Counted from the stretch's first letter, positions 24,895-33,444 are shown. The stretch: 52,254 nucleotides of DNA from an uncultured Clostridia bacterium (GCA_937981575.1 CALJNR010000048.1:1-52254), one strand, 5' to 3'. The notes: a model not told the origin generated them from the sequence alone. Made by a program: numbers and translations.

Positions 24895-26013
24895 ATGAAA
24901 AAGAAATTAGTAAGTTTATTAATGGCGGCTGCAATGGTAGTTTCAGCATTAACAGGATGCGCTTCAAATGGCGGGGCGGCGGCTTCAGGAGAGCCAAAAA
25001 CTAAGCAGGAAAATGCAGGAGGAGCAGAACTTGCTCTTATTACGGACGTAGGGACTATTGATGATAAATCTTTTAACCAAGGTTCTTGGGAAGGCGTTGA
25101 GGCTTATGCAAAAGAAAATAATATTACCCATAAGTATTATAAGCCTTCTGAAAAATCTGATGAGGCACTTATGACATCTATAGGGCTTGCTGTTAAAGGC
25201 GGGGCAAAGGTTATTGTATGCCCAGGATTCCTTTTTGAAGTACCTGTTTATAATGCACAGCTTAAATACCCTGATATCAAATTTATTCTGATTGACGGAG
25301 CGCCTCATAATGGGGATTATAACTATGATATCAAAGAAAATACAAAATCAATTTTTTATGCTGAAGAACAGGCTGGATTTTTAGCTGGATATGCTGCAGT
25401 TCATGAAGGATATAGAAACCTTGGATTCATGGGCGGAATTGCAGTTCCTCCAGTTGTACGTTTTGGATATGGCTATATAGAAGGGGCTGAGTATGCAGCA
25501 AAAGAACTTGGCCTTAAAGAAGGAGACATCACTATTAAATACACTTATGTAGGAAACTTTGATGCTTCTCCAGAAAACATGTCTAAAGCAGCAGCTTGGT
25601 TTAACGAAGGAACAGAAATTATCTTTGCATGTGGCGGCGGCGTTGGTAACTCAGTTATGAAAGCAGCAGAAGCTGCGGGCAAAAAGGTAATTGGTGTTGA
25701 CGTTGATCAATCTGGTGAGTCTGCTACAGTTATCACATCTGCTATGAAAAACCTTAGCAAATCTGTTTATGATGCGCTTGGCGAGTATTATGGCGGCAAA
25801 TTCCAAGGGGGCGTTTCAGTTACTTTAGATGCTGCTACAAATAATGTTCAGCTGCCAATGGAAAGCTCTAAGTTTGAAAAATTCACTAAGGAACAGTATG
25901 ATGAAGTATACAAAAAAATTATTGATGGCACAATCAAAGTAAGTAAAAATGATATTGCAGAAGATGCAGCTGGGGTACCAGTTACTCTTATCAAAGTAGA
26001 ATCTATTAAATAA
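24895..26013 (+). CDS. nupN: BMP-family nucleoside-binding lipoprotein
   Basis: This 372-residue lipoprotein is the extracellular receptor of the importer encoded upstream. A signal peptide ends at the lipobox ALTGC with Cys22 as the lipid anchor, followed by a short Gly/Ala/Lys linker. The mature domain shows the BMP pattern LITDVGTIDDKSFNQGSWEG, read as TDVGTIDDKSFNQ, then KVIVCPGFLFEVPVY, GFMGGIAVPPVVRFGYGY and IFACGGGVGNSVMKAAEA. The family binds purine and pyrimidine nucleosides. Placing the receptor six genes after the ATPase is less usual; a hairpin directly follows it and may stabilise this part of the message to yield extra receptor. Confidence 0.95.
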   Translation: MKKKLVSLLMAAAMVVSALTGCASNGGAAASGEPKTKQENAGGAELALITDVGTIDDKSFNQGSWEGVEAYAKENNITHKYYKPSEKSDEALMTSIGLAVKGGAKVIVCPGFLFEVPVYNAQLKYPDIKFILIDGAPHNGDYNYDIKENTKSIFYAEEQAGFLAGYAAVHEGYRNLGFMGGIAVPPVVRFGYGYIEGAEYAAKELGLKEGDITIKYTYVGNFDASPENMSKAAAWFNEGTEIIFACGGGVGNSVMKAAEAAGKKVIGVDVDQSGESATVITSAMKNLSKSVYDALGEYYGGKFQGGVSVTLDAATNNVQLPMESSKFEKFTKEQYDEVYKKIIDGTIKVSKNDIAEDAAGVPVTLIKVESIK

Positions 26014-26027
26014 GTTTTTATATAACA

Positions 26028-26077
26028 AGTACAAAAGCCATCTTAAAGTATATAAGCCTTAAGGTGGCTTTTGTACT
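26028..26077 (+). terminator. Long hairpin after the lipoprotein gene (partial terminator or RNA stabiliser)
   Basis: AGTACAAAAGCCATCTTAA (26028-26046) pairs with TTAAGGTGGCTTTTGTACT (26059-26077) over 19 positions including one G-U. No T-run follows, and the next gene starts 20 bases on, so read-through or 3'-end protection of the upstream message is more likely than full termination. Confidence 0.6.
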
Positions 26078-26097
26078 CACTAAGAAAGAGGAAAGCA

Positions 26098-26727
26098 ATG
26101 AAAATAAATAATATAGTTAAAATAATAGGTGCATTGATGGGGATTTTTCTAGTAGGACTAGGAGTAGCTTTTAATGCAGCGACAATGCTTGGGAATGACC
26201 CTATAGGAATTGTATATGACGGGGTAAGACATTTTGCGAGTTTATCGGGGGAGCAGCTGGGCACCGCATCCAATATGGTGAACTTTGGGCTTATTGTCCT
26301 CCTAATTTGCATAGGGAGAAAGTATGTAAATATCGGCACGTTCATTTATATCCTTCCATATGGATTTTTTGTAGGACTTGGAACGAGATTATATGTGATG
26401 CTTGGTATATCAGAAAACCTTTGGCTTAGGGGATTTGCCGGAGTAATGGGATGCCTTATGCTCTATGCAGGCGTTGCTGTTTTTATTGCAATGGACATCG
26501 GCCTGGATCCTTTTACGGGGCTTGTCATGGTGATTAGAGATCGAATAAAGTGGGACTATAAAAAGACAAAAATTGCATTTGATATAACGATGGTGATCAT
26601 AGGGGTTATTCTGGGAGGTAAGCTTGGCATTATAACGGTGGCTGCTGCGCTTACGGCAGGGCCGGTGATTCAGTGGCTGGCTGAAGGGATCACCAAAATA
26701 ATGAATGTTAAAGGTTGTGAGGCTTAA
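26098..26727 (+). CDS. YczE/YitT-like integral membrane protein
   Basis: This 209-residue protein has about six hydrophobic segments and the pattern of the YczE/YyaS membrane proteins: GIFLVGLGVAFNAATMLGNDP near the start (read as VGLGVAF, then MLGNDPIG) and a second copy of the same turn, MDIGLDPFTGLVMV, in the other half, so it seems to be an internal duplication. The biochemical role of the family is not known. ATG at 26098 is chosen because AGAGG is 6 bases upstream. It lies between the nucleoside receptor and adenosine deaminase, so a part in base or nucleoside transport is possible but only from context. Confidence 0.75.
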   Translation: MKINNIVKIIGALMGIFLVGLGVAFNAATMLGNDPIGIVYDGVRHFASLSGEQLGTASNMVNFGLIVLLICIGRKYVNIGTFIYILPYGFFVGLGTRLYVMLGISENLWLRGFAGVMGCLMLYAGVAVFIAMDIGLDPFTGLVMVIRDRIKWDYKKTKIAFDITMVIIGVILGGKLGIITVAAALTAGPVIQWLAEGITKIMNVKGCEA

Positions 26728-26730
26728 GGA

Positions 26731-27735
26731 ATGATAGATAGAGAGTGGATTAAAAATTTACCTAAAATAGATATGCATTGTCATCTAGATGGATCGATCG
26801 GCATAGAAACAGTTCGAAGTCTGCTAAGTAAAGGGGAGTTGCCCTTTGGAGATGATGAACTAAATAAGGCGTTGCAGGTTTCCGAAAACTGCACGGGCTT
26901 AACAGAATACTTAAAGAAATTCGAACTTCCCTTAAGATGCCTGCAAACAGAAAAGGGGCTTAAGACAGCAACTGTTAATCTCTTTAAACAGGCGGCGGAT
27001 GAGAATATTCAGTATATCGAAATAAGATTTGCCCCTATGCTTTCTGTTTATCCAGGCTTAAGCTGCAAAAAGGTTATAGAGAGTGTGGTTGAAGGCCTTC
27101 GTGAAGGGGAAAAACAATACCCGATTCGGGGAGGAATCATTGTTTGTGCGATGAGACATGATACAGTAGAAAAAAATATAGAGATGCTGAAAGCCGCAAG
27201 AGAAATGCTTGGGGGTGGCGTATGTGCACTTGATTTGGCGGGGGATGAATCTGCCTATCCCACATGGCTTCAACGAGAACTTTTTAATAGGGCGAAGAAA
27301 TGGGAGATGCCTTTTACAATCCATTCAGGAGAGTGCGGCAGCCTTGAAAATGTTAAAGAAGCCATCGCACTAGGAGCCAGAAGACTTGGCCACGGCATTG
27401 CCCTGAAAAAGAGTGAAATATTGATGGAAGTATGCAGACAAAAGAGAATAGGTATTGAAATGTGCCCATCCAGTAACAGACAGACAAAAGCGATAGACAG
27501 CTGGCAGGAGTATCCTTTAGAATTATTTTTAGCAAAAGACTTGCTGGTTACTATTAATACAGATAATAGGACAGTAAGCAGAACTTCTATGACAGAGGAA
27601 CTGATGATAGCCGCTGAAATGCTGCAGGGAGATAAAGAGATTATTGTGCAGCTTTTAAAACATGCAGCAGAGGTATCATTTGCCAAAGAGGATATAAAAG
27701 AACAACTGATAAGAAAACTAAATAAAGCGTTATAA
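26731..27735 (+). CDS. add: Adenosine deaminase
   Basis: This 334-residue amidohydrolase-fold enzyme converts adenosine to inosine and deoxyadenosine to deoxyinosine. The zinc and active-site residues are visible: HCHLDGS near residue 16, FAPML, the HSGE motif (IHSGECG), the His of RLGHGIAL, and NTDNRTVS with the last Asp ligand. The start is 3 bases after the previous stop, with GTGAGG 8 bases upstream, so the two genes are coupled. Its product feeds the purine-nucleoside phosphorylase of the same cluster, which does not use adenosine well. Confidence 0.95.
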   Translation: MIDREWIKNLPKIDMHCHLDGSIGIETVRSLLSKGELPFGDDELNKALQVSENCTGLTEYLKKFELPLRCLQTEKGLKTATVNLFKQAADENIQYIEIRFAPMLSVYPGLSCKKVIESVVEGLREGEKQYPIRGGIIVCAMRHDTVEKNIEMLKAAREMLGGGVCALDLAGDESAYPTWLQRELFNRAKKWEMPFTIHSGECGSLENVKEAIALGARRLGHGIALKKSEILMEVCRQKRIGIEMCPSSNRQTKAIDSWQEYPLELFLAKDLLVTINTDNRTVSRTSMTEELMIAAEMLQGDKEIIVQLLKHAAEVSFAKEDIKEQLIRKLNKAL

Positions 27736-27738
27736 TAA

Positions 27739-27760
27739 TAAGTAAAGGGATATTTACTTA
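27739..27760. promoter_or_regulatory. Perfect 22-bp palindrome before the Crp/Fnr-type gene (candidate operator)
   Basis: TAAGTAAA (27739-27746) and TTTACTTA (27753-27760) flank a 6-base spacer. Overall length and N6 spacing match Crp/Fnr-type sites. It lies 20 bases before the regulator's start and 3 bases after add, so it may mediate self-control. A small RNA hairpin is the alternative reading. Confidence 0.55.
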
Positions 27761-27780
27761 GATGAAAAGAGGATATGGCT

Positions 27781-28512
27781 ATGGAAAGAACAGAGAGTAA
27801 TATTGATAAAGTAGTTGCTTTAAAAAACCACTTAAGAGGCAAAGAAAAGGATTATCTTGATAAGTATCTGGCCAATGCACCTATGTGGCTCTTAGATTCT
27901 TTTCAAGTCGTTCATATGAAAAAAAATAATGTATTTATCAAAGAAAACTCAGCAGTAGATATGGTTTACATACTAGTCGAAGGCATTGTAAAAGCTATTG
28001 ATTATCGCATCTTTGGTATTGCTTATGACTATATGTGGTTCTATCCAGTTAAAGTTTTTGGCTCTATGGAAATATTACTTGAGCTTGAAAACTATAGGAC
28101 CACTCTTATCACCGTAACCCCATGCAAAATGCTTGTAATCTCTAAAAGCAAGTTTGAGGAATGGATGAGAAAAGATATTAATACGCTGCTGTTAGAAACA
28201 AAAACACTTGGAACGTATCTTTTGGAGCAAGCAAGAAAAGAGAGGGTTTTCTTATTTGTACAAGGGATTGACAGGGTTATTCTTTTGTTTATGCAGCTTT
28301 ATGAACAAATGGCAGAAAATAAAAAGTGTGTTTTGAAACTGACTAGGCAAGATATTGCAGACTGTTCAGGATTAAGTATCAAAACAATTAACCGGGCTGT
28401 TAAAAAGATGGAGGAAGACGGATATATCGATAGATCAGGGAATGCAATTATTATCTCAGAGAAACAGTATATAAAAATGAAAGAGTATATTTCACCAATA
28501 GTGGAGCAGTAA
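27781..28512 (+). CDS. Crp/Fnr-family transcriptional regulator
   Basis: This 243-residue protein has an N-terminal cyclic-nucleotide-binding-like fold (FIKENSAVDMVYILVEGIVKA near residue 50-70, then VFGSMEILLELENYRTTLIT) and a C-terminal winged helix-turn-helix (LTRQDIADCSGLSIKTINRAVKKMEEDGYI, read in parts). The arginine and glutamate that bind cAMP in Crp are not evident, and there is no FNR-type cysteine cluster, so the ligand is unknown. The ATG at 27781 has AGAGG 7 bases upstream; an ATG at 27775 is too close. It closes the nucleoside cluster, which makes it a likely regulator of it, and a palindrome sits just upstream. Confidence 0.85.
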   Translation: MERTESNIDKVVALKNHLRGKEKDYLDKYLANAPMWLLDSFQVVHMKKNNVFIKENSAVDMVYILVEGIVKAIDYRIFGIAYDYMWFYPVKVFGSMEILLELENYRTTLITVTPCKMLVISKSKFEEWMRKDINTLLLETKTLGTYLLEQARKERVFLFVQGIDRVILLFMQLYEQMAENKKCVLKLTRQDIADCSGLSIKTINRAVKKMEEDGYIDRSGNAIIISEKQYIKMKEYISPIVEQ

Positions 28513-28685
28513 GTCTTAGGTTGAGAGTGAAAATAGTACCCAGACAGGGCGAAAGTAAGTTTTTGTATAGCGTACACATGGGATTTTGTGTCCGGTCTTT
28601 TGTTATACGATAAGGATTTGCAGGGAACAATAGATAAGATTTGGGCAAGAGATACCTATTGCCCCCAGTTTAAGGAGAAGGTTTT
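28513..28685. other. Intergenic region before the first chemoreceptor gene
   Basis: No gene, terminator or clear promoter is seen, apart from AAGGAGAAGG that serves the following start codon. Confidence 0.3.
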
Positions 28686-30260
28686 ATGAAAAATAGATGG
28701 ATTCGGGGAAGCATTTTTCTAGTATATTTATTAAGTATTATAGTGATCAACTTGAGTATATTACGGCTATCTAATGAGTATATTGGACTATTTATTAATA
28801 ATTTGCTTGCAATAATCTGTACTTATCTCATCATGAGAAATAGCCAAAGTGAACAGATAGATAAAATAAAACACATACTAAATAGTATTAATAAAAACCG
28901 ATATGACTATGATCTAGCAGAAAACATAAAAAAGAATTTCTGCAAAGATGAAATAGCTCAAGCTGTGCAAGGTTTTAATAACACAAAAGAAGCATCTAAA
29001 TATGTACTGAAATCTGCGGTAGAGCTTACTAAGATCGCTGACCATGTGGCGGGGCAAGTTAATGATATGGAATCGGCAACGGAGCAGATCGCAGCAGCAA
29101 GTGAAGATATTGTAGAGGGGTCACTTGCCCAAATGAAGTCCATAGATTCTATATTTGATCATATTGAAAAAGTAGGTAAGAGTATTGAAGATATAATCGG
29201 TGAACTAAAAAGAATTGCAGCTAAAACAGAAGTGTCTGTAAGGCTTACTGAAGAGGGCAATCAATATGTTGGAAGAACAAAAGAATCCATAAGCGGCATA
29301 AGAAATACTATGATTAACTATACTGACAGCCTTCAAAACTTTGCTGATAGTTTTTCGCAAATTATAAAATTTGCAGATATTATCCAGGCGATTACTGAAC
29401 AGACAAATCTGCTGGCCCTAAATTCCTCTATTGAGGCAGCTAGAGCAGGCGAACATGGACGGGGATTTGCGGTTGTTGCCAGTGAAATTGGACACTTATC
29501 CAAACAGTCTAAGGCAGCTTCGCTGCAGATTAGTGCAGTCATTCATGATATGGAAAAGAAGATTTTAAAACTAACTGAGGAGATGGCAAAAAATCAGCAA
29601 AGCATAGATAAGGGGATAGAAATAGCCGAAAAGACAGAAGAGGCCTTTATAAAAATATCCGATAGCACAACAAAGACACAGCAGCAAGTTACAGAGATTG
29701 GAAGACATATGGAAGACATCGGGGGATGCACGGAACGCGTTATTTGGTCTATCCAAACTATTCAAAAGATTTCTGAAGGCAATGCAGCTGACTGTGAACA
29801 GTTTGGAGCAGTAATAGAAGATATGAATAACTCATTTAAGAGTATCGTAACACGGTCAAATGAACTTAAAGGGCATTTGAACGAGCTGCAGCAAAAGGTG
29901 GCTGAGGATACAATGGATAAATATATGTATCAAAAAGCTTTAGATGTAAAAAGGTTTCTTGAAAACACTCCATACTGTGATTTGAAAATTCTTAGGGAAA
30001 AGCTTAATATTGATGAAATATACGTTGTTGATCATTCAGGGAAAATTATCAGCAGTTCTGATCCAGAAGGCATAGGATTAGATTCATTCAAAATTGACCC
30101 AGCGTCCTATGAGGCGGCAAAGAGGAAAGAGGGCTATACCTCTACGCCAATCAGAAAGAGAAATCATGATGATCAAATTTATAAGTTTTTACATATTCCC
30201 TATAAAGAGGGAGGGGCTATTACAGTTTCATTGTCACTTCAGACTGTTTTAAGTTTATAA
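28686..30260 (+). CDS. Methyl-accepting chemotaxis protein with C-terminal sensor-like domain
   Basis: This 524-residue receptor signals to CheA/CheW. Two membrane helices at about 8-48 are joined by a very short loop, so there is no external ligand domain. The coiled-coil signalling part covers about 130-405, with the hairpin tip [27 protein letters not shown], quoted here only as [20 protein letters not shown]. After it, residues 410-524 form an extra domain ([20 protein letters not shown], then [18 protein letters not shown] and [11 protein letters not shown]) with the beta-strand pattern of PAS/Cache sensors. A cytoplasmic C-terminal sensor in a membrane receptor is uncommon. No HAMP domain is obvious. 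AAGGAGAAGG precedes the ATG. Confidence 0.88.
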   Translation: MKNRWIRGSIFLVYLLSIIVINLSILRLSNEYIGLFINNLLAIICTYLIMRNSQSEQIDKIKHILNSINKNRYDYDLAENIKKNFCKDEIAQAVQGFNNTKEASKYVLKSAVELTKIADHVAGQVNDMESATEQIAAASEDIVEGSLAQMKSIDSIFDHIEKVGKSIEDIIGELKRIAAKTEVSVRLTEEGNQYVGRTKESISGIRNTMINYTDSLQNFADSFSQIIKFADIIQAITEQTNLLALNSSIEAARAGEHGRGFAVVASEIGHLSKQSKAASLQISAVIHDMEKKILKLTEEMAKNQQSIDKGIEIAEKTEEAFIKISDSTTKTQQQVTEIGRHMEDIGGCTERVIWSIQTIQKISEGNAADCEQFGAVIEDMNNSFKSIVTRSNELKGHLNELQQKVAEDTMDKYMYQKALDVKRFLENTPYCDLKILREKLNIDEIYVVDHSGKIISSSDPEGIGLDSFKIDPASYEAAKRKEGYTSTPIRKRNHDDQIYKFLHIPYKEGGAITVSLSLQTVLSL

Positions 30261-30278
30261 ATAAAACAATATTTGAGA

Positions 30279-30306
30279 AGGCAGTCCCTAGGAACTGCCT
30301 TTTTTT
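30279..30306 (+). terminator. Terminator of the first chemoreceptor gene
   Basis: AAGGCAGT (30279-30286) pairs with ACTGCCTT (30294-30301), with a CC..GG inner extension, and is followed by seven T. Confidence 0.88.
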
Positions 30307-30373
30307 GAGTTTTTATAAAATGATTGTTCTATAAAACGAAGCGTATTTGAAACAATAATTTTTGTCCGTTAGA

Positions 30374-30458
30374 CAGCTTATAGCGATACAAGAGGGACAT
30401 ATCATACTTAGGGTTAATGCAGCTTACCTCTTTAATATTACAGCTTACTTTATATACT
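30374..30458 (+). promoter_or_regulatory. Candidate LytTR-binding repeats and promoter of the LytTR operon
   Basis: CAGCTTAC occurs at 30420 and 30441, exactly 21 bases apart, the usual spacing of the two 9-base halves bound by LytTR proteins such as AgrA. A third CAGCTTA is at 30374. A -10-like TATACT is at 30453-30458 and the -35 region is poor, as in promoters that need an activator. The following gene encodes a LytTR protein, so self-activation is likely. Confidence 0.55.
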
Positions 30459-30516
30459 ATTGAATACATTTAATCACAAGCATATACTAGGAATATAAAA
30501 AAAAGGGGGGCGGTTG

Positions 30517-30954
30517 ATGAAAATTACAATAGAAAATATTCCTGTTTCAGATGAACCAGAAATCATATTAAGATGTCATGAAGCTGATGATTCGCTGGTG
30601 CAACTTGTCTATGCCATGCAGGATGCATCCAAAAGAATTATTGGAACTATGGATTCACAAATACACATTATTCACCCTAAAGATGTCTTCTATTTCGAAT
30701 CGGTAGATAATAAGGTATTTATTTACTGTGAGAAAAATGTTTATGAATCTAAGCTTAAGCTTTATGAGATCGAAGCAGAATATGAAAATTGGGATTTTTT
30801 TAGAGCTTCAAAATCTACGATCCTTAATATCGCAAAGATAAAATATGTAAGTCCAGTTTTTTACGGGAAATTCGAAGCACATTTATTGAGTGGTGAAAAG
30901 GTTTTTATTTCAAGGCAGTATGTGCCTGTTTTCAAAAAAAAGCTAGGTTTATGA
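30517..30954 (+). CDS. LytTR-domain DNA-binding regulator
   Basis: This 145-residue protein is mostly a LytTR DNA-binding domain (from about residue 45: IHIIHPKDVFYFESVDNKVF, then RASKSTILNIAKIKYVSP and EKVFISRQYVPVFKKKL), preceded by a short alpha/beta leader. There is no receiver domain, so it is not a classical response regulator. The start is the ATG at 30517 behind a G-rich ribosome binding site. Its stop overlaps the next ribosome binding site, coupling it to a DUF3021 membrane protein. In such LytTR/DUF3021 pairs the membrane partner is thought to modulate the regulator. Candidate binding repeats lie upstream. Confidence 0.9.
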   Translation: MKITIENIPVSDEPEIILRCHEADDSLVQLVYAMQDASKRIIGTMDSQIHIIHPKDVFYFESVDNKVFIYCEKNVYESKLKLYEIEAEYENWDFFRASKSTILNIAKIKYVSPVFYGKFEAHLLSGEKVFISRQYVPVFKKKLGL

Positions 30955-30965
30955 GGAGGTCTTAT

Positions 30966-31403
30966 ATGAAGAGGAATGGCAAATTAATATGTTTTTTAAA
31001 AGACTTTTTTGCAGCTTATGGATGCCTGATGGCAGTTGTTTCGATATGTTTAGGTATCTCATTAATAGAAGCGATTAGTGTCTTAGTATCATCATTAATA
31101 GGCATCGCCGCTTTGGCATACACGGTTTTAAAGTTTATTTTTGAGAATAAGCATGGAGTGGAGAGTAAAGCACAGGCAATTGGTTTTATTGGCTTTCTAA
31201 TATTTGCAGATATAATCACTGTATTAGGGATGTGTTTTTTTAGTCCAGGCAGACCAGTTGATAAAAGCCTTATAATAAGCTATGGTCTGATCATTTTTGG
31301 CATTAATGGATTAGTTTATGGGATGATGCATATTGATGGGCGCCAGCAGGCAAAGAGGATTAACGAAAAGCTAAGCCAATATAACGGTACGAAGATAGAA
31401 TAG
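30966..31403 (+). CDS. DUF3021-type membrane protein, partner of the LytTR regulator
   Basis: This 145-residue protein has four hydrophobic segments (about residues 16-36, 40-60, 73-92 and 103-120) and short charged ends, the form of DUF3021 proteins that are encoded next to LytTR regulators in Firmicutes. The ATG at 30966 follows AGGAGGT by 7 bases; an in-frame ATG at 30951 overlaps the previous stop but lacks a site. The two are surely co-transcribed. A negative control of the LytTR protein, released by a membrane or peptide signal, is inferred from better-studied pairs; there is no direct sign here of the signal. Confidence 0.8.
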   Translation: MKRNGKLICFLKDFFAAYGCLMAVVSICLGISLIEAISVLVSSLIGIAALAYTVLKFIFENKHGVESKAQAIGFIGFLIFADIITVLGMCFFSPGRPVDKSLIISYGLIIFGINGLVYGMMHIDGRQQAKRINEKLSQYNGTKIE

Positions 31404-31621
31404 TTCATGTTGGAATATTTCTTTGATAGGGAAGATTCTCCCTCTAGTTACTAACACAATAAATAAAGAATGCAGTAAAGTATTCACGATTATAAATCAA
31501 GAAGAGGGTATAAACCTTTTTGGATGATTCATCCTAATAGGGGAGTTAATTATTTTAAATTCTATAGAATGGGTTAAGAGGATTAAATGCATTCGAGTGA
31601 AAAGACTTTGCACTCGTGCTG
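31404..31621. other. Intergenic region after the LytTR operon
   Basis: A GAGGG/CCCTC-type small hairpin (about 31426-31445) without a T-run is present. No gene is seen. It leads into a decayed copy of the chemoreceptor's 3' end. Confidence 0.35.
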
Positions 31622-31711
31622 GCTGGGAAAGGGGTTATTACAGTCTGGTTATCACTGCAGGCTGTTTTAAATTTATTAAATAAATATTTAGATCACCATA
31701 GATATCACTGA
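31622..31711 (+). pseudogene. Fossil of the C-terminal end of a chemoreceptor paralogue
   Basis: Translated from 31622, this stretch reads AGKGVITVWLSLQAVLNLL before running on to a stop at 31709. It matches the last residues of the chemoreceptor encoded at 28686-30260 ([17 protein letters not shown]) and the DNA aligns with 30212-30275 at most positions, including past the stop codon. There is no open gene upstream. It is a leftover of a former second copy; the LytTR pair lies between the two copies. Confidence 0.65.
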
Positions 31712-31720
31712 TATTCAAGT

Positions 31721-31772
31721 AACAAATTTGTTAAAATATGCCATTGACGTAAGAGATAGAGTTATTTAAAAT
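31721..31772 (+). promoter_or_regulatory. Promoter of the LacI-type gene with upstream palindrome
   Basis: TTGACG (31744-31749) and TAAAAT (31767-31772) with a 17-base spacer form a good promoter. AACAAATTTGTT (31721-31732), a perfect 12-base palindrome, lies 11 bases upstream of the -35. It differs from the TTAACCGGTTAA sites of the locus, so a separate regulator could bind there. Confidence 0.6.
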
Positions 31773-31817
31773 GAGAAATAGATTATTTAGGGGAAAATGT
31801 TTTGGGGGGTGATGCGA

Positions 31818-32846
31818 ATGAAAAAAATCACAATTCGTGATGTTGCAAAGCATGCTGGAGTTTCTGTTGCATCGGTTTCATATGCACTAAACGGTATAGA
31901 TAAATTAACGCCGGAGACTAAAGCACGTATTAATCAAGCTATTTTAGAACTAGACTATAAACCTAGTTTAACTGCAAGATGCCTATCTAATGGGGACTCG
32001 AAATTAATAGGAGTAGCCTTACCTATTACTGAAACAGGAGATATTCCGGGGATGCTATTAAACAATCCCTTCTTTGGTGAGTTTATCAGCGGAGTTGAAT
32101 ATGTTACACGGAAAGAAGGATATGATATTGTTATTTCTGGAGTAGAATCCAATAAACAATATAAGGACTGGATACAGAGAAGAAGATTGGATGGCATTAT
32201 TATGCTGGGGGTATATCCACGCAGTGTTTTCGAAGAGATAAAGGACTTAGGTGTTCCTATTACTTTAACGGATGCTTATGAAGACTATGCAAAAGGATTT
32301 CACCGTGTAATGCTGGATGACCAAAAGGGTGGATATTTAGCAACTAAATATCTCATTGATATGGGGCACAAAAAAATTGCGTTCGTAAGTGGAAGTATAA
32401 AGAACAGTCCTTTGAATAATCAGCGTTATTTAGGATATCTTAAGGCGCTTAGGGAAGCGGAGCTGGAGGCTAAAAAGGAATATTATATTGAAGCGCCTGT
32501 AAGTTATGAAGGTGGCTATAAAGCAGGGGTTAATCTGATAGAAAGCCAAATGGATATTACAGCTATTTTTGCAGTTGCAGATATAATGGCTGTTGGACTT
32601 ATGAAGGCATTTCGTGAAAACAATAAAAGTGTTCCAGAAGATTACTCTGTCATTGGATTCGATGATATTAAGTTTAGCAGTTATGTCATGCCAGGTTTAA
32701 CAACAATTAAGCAAGACATCGCAAAGAAGGGCATGGTTTCTGCTGAAATGGTCTTAGAAGCTTTGAAAAATAAATCGATGGAAAGTAAAACTATTATTTT
32801 AGAACAGGAACTCATTATTCGCGATTCTGTAAAGAAAGTGCATTAA
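31818..32846 (+). CDS. LacI-family transcriptional repressor of the glucan locus
   Basis: This 342-residue protein has the LacI helix-turn-helix and hinge at the N-terminus (TIRDVAKHAGVSVASVSYAL, then PSLTARCLSNG) and a periplasmic-binding-protein-like sugar domain (FVSGSIKNSPLNNQRYLGYL, AIFAVADIMAVGLMKAF, GFDDIKFSSYVMPGLTTI). The ATG at 31818 fits the family start; GGGGGGTG lies 7 bases upstream. It is transcribed alone, just before the glycan genes, which carry the palindrome TTAACCGGTTAA at their promoters. CG-centred palindromes of this kind are typical LacI-family operators, so it is the likely repressor, with an imported glucose disaccharide or derivative as inducer. Its own promoter lacks the site. 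Confidence 0.93.
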   Translation: MKKITIRDVAKHAGVSVASVSYALNGIDKLTPETKARINQAILELDYKPSLTARCLSNGDSKLIGVALPITETGDIPGMLLNNPFFGEFISGVEYVTRKEGYDIVISGVESNKQYKDWIQRRRLDGIIMLGVYPRSVFEEIKDLGVPITLTDAYEDYAKGFHRVMLDDQKGGYLATKYLIDMGHKKIAFVSGSIKNSPLNNQRYLGYLKALREAELEAKKEYYIEAPVSYEGGYKAGVNLIESQMDITAIFAVADIMAVGLMKAFRENNKSVPEDYSVIGFDDIKFSSYVMPGLTTIKQDIAKKGMVSAEMVLEALKNKSMESKTIILEQELIIRDSVKKVH

Positions 32847-32924
32847 GCTGTCTCTAGGACCTTACTCAATTATTGAAGCAGTGAATATAAATAGAGATAT
32901 AGCCTTAGAAAGATATAGGATTAA

Positions 32925-32986
32925 CTAAAAACGGTGTAAAAAACAGGTAAATTAACAAATTTATCTGTTTTTTACACCGTTTTTAG
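32925..32986. terminator. Very long terminator hairpin after the LacI-type gene
   Basis: A 29-bp stem runs from 32925 to 32953 and from 32958 to 32986 around loop AACA, with one G-U pair. The outer part is CTAAAAACGGTGTAAAAAAC mirrored on the other arm. A and T runs on both sides make it bidirectional. Confidence 0.88.
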
Positions 32987-33133
32987 CATATGTTGAAATA
33001 TGAATATTGAATCTTCTCCTGAAAAAATAGATGAAGTAAAGGGAGCTATAAGAGAGAAAACAGCATGTAGAAAAACCTAACAAAAACATGAAGTTATTCG
33101 GTTAAATAAAACCAAGAAATATGCCTGAAACAG

Positions 33134-33185
33134 TTGACAAACAAATTTCAATATGAATATAATAAGTTATAGGTTAACCGGTTAA
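33134..33185 (+). promoter_or_regulatory. Promoter and LacI-type operator of the GH31 gene
   Basis: TTGACA (33134-33139) and TATAAT (33158-33163), both exact consensus with an 18-base spacer, are followed 10 bases later by the perfect palindrome TTAACCGGTTAA (33174-33185). The operator sits on the start point, where a bound repressor would block transcription. A second partial motif, TTAACTGG, follows. Confidence 0.85.
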
Positions 33186-33444
33186 TTAACTGGATTTATA
33201 TTTATTGAATAGTATAAAGTCTGTTTCCTTACTTTAGCGTAGAAGTATCTATAAATGAATCGACCTAATGACGAATTTTAGGGATATTTGCTTGACGTTT
33301 AAATGACCTGCACAAGAAGACTTACAAAAGTTGAGATACCTGTGTAAATGAGTGAAGAGAAAAAATAGCAATAATAGCAGTATGTGCAATTAATTTTAAT
33401 AATTAGACAACTTATTATGACAAAGTAAAAACTATAATGATGAA
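33186..33444 (+). other. Long untranslated leader of the GH31 gene
   Basis: About 260 bases separate the operator from the start codon. No open frame with a ribosome binding site and no clear riboswitch core was recognised. AT-rich. Confidence 0.35.
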
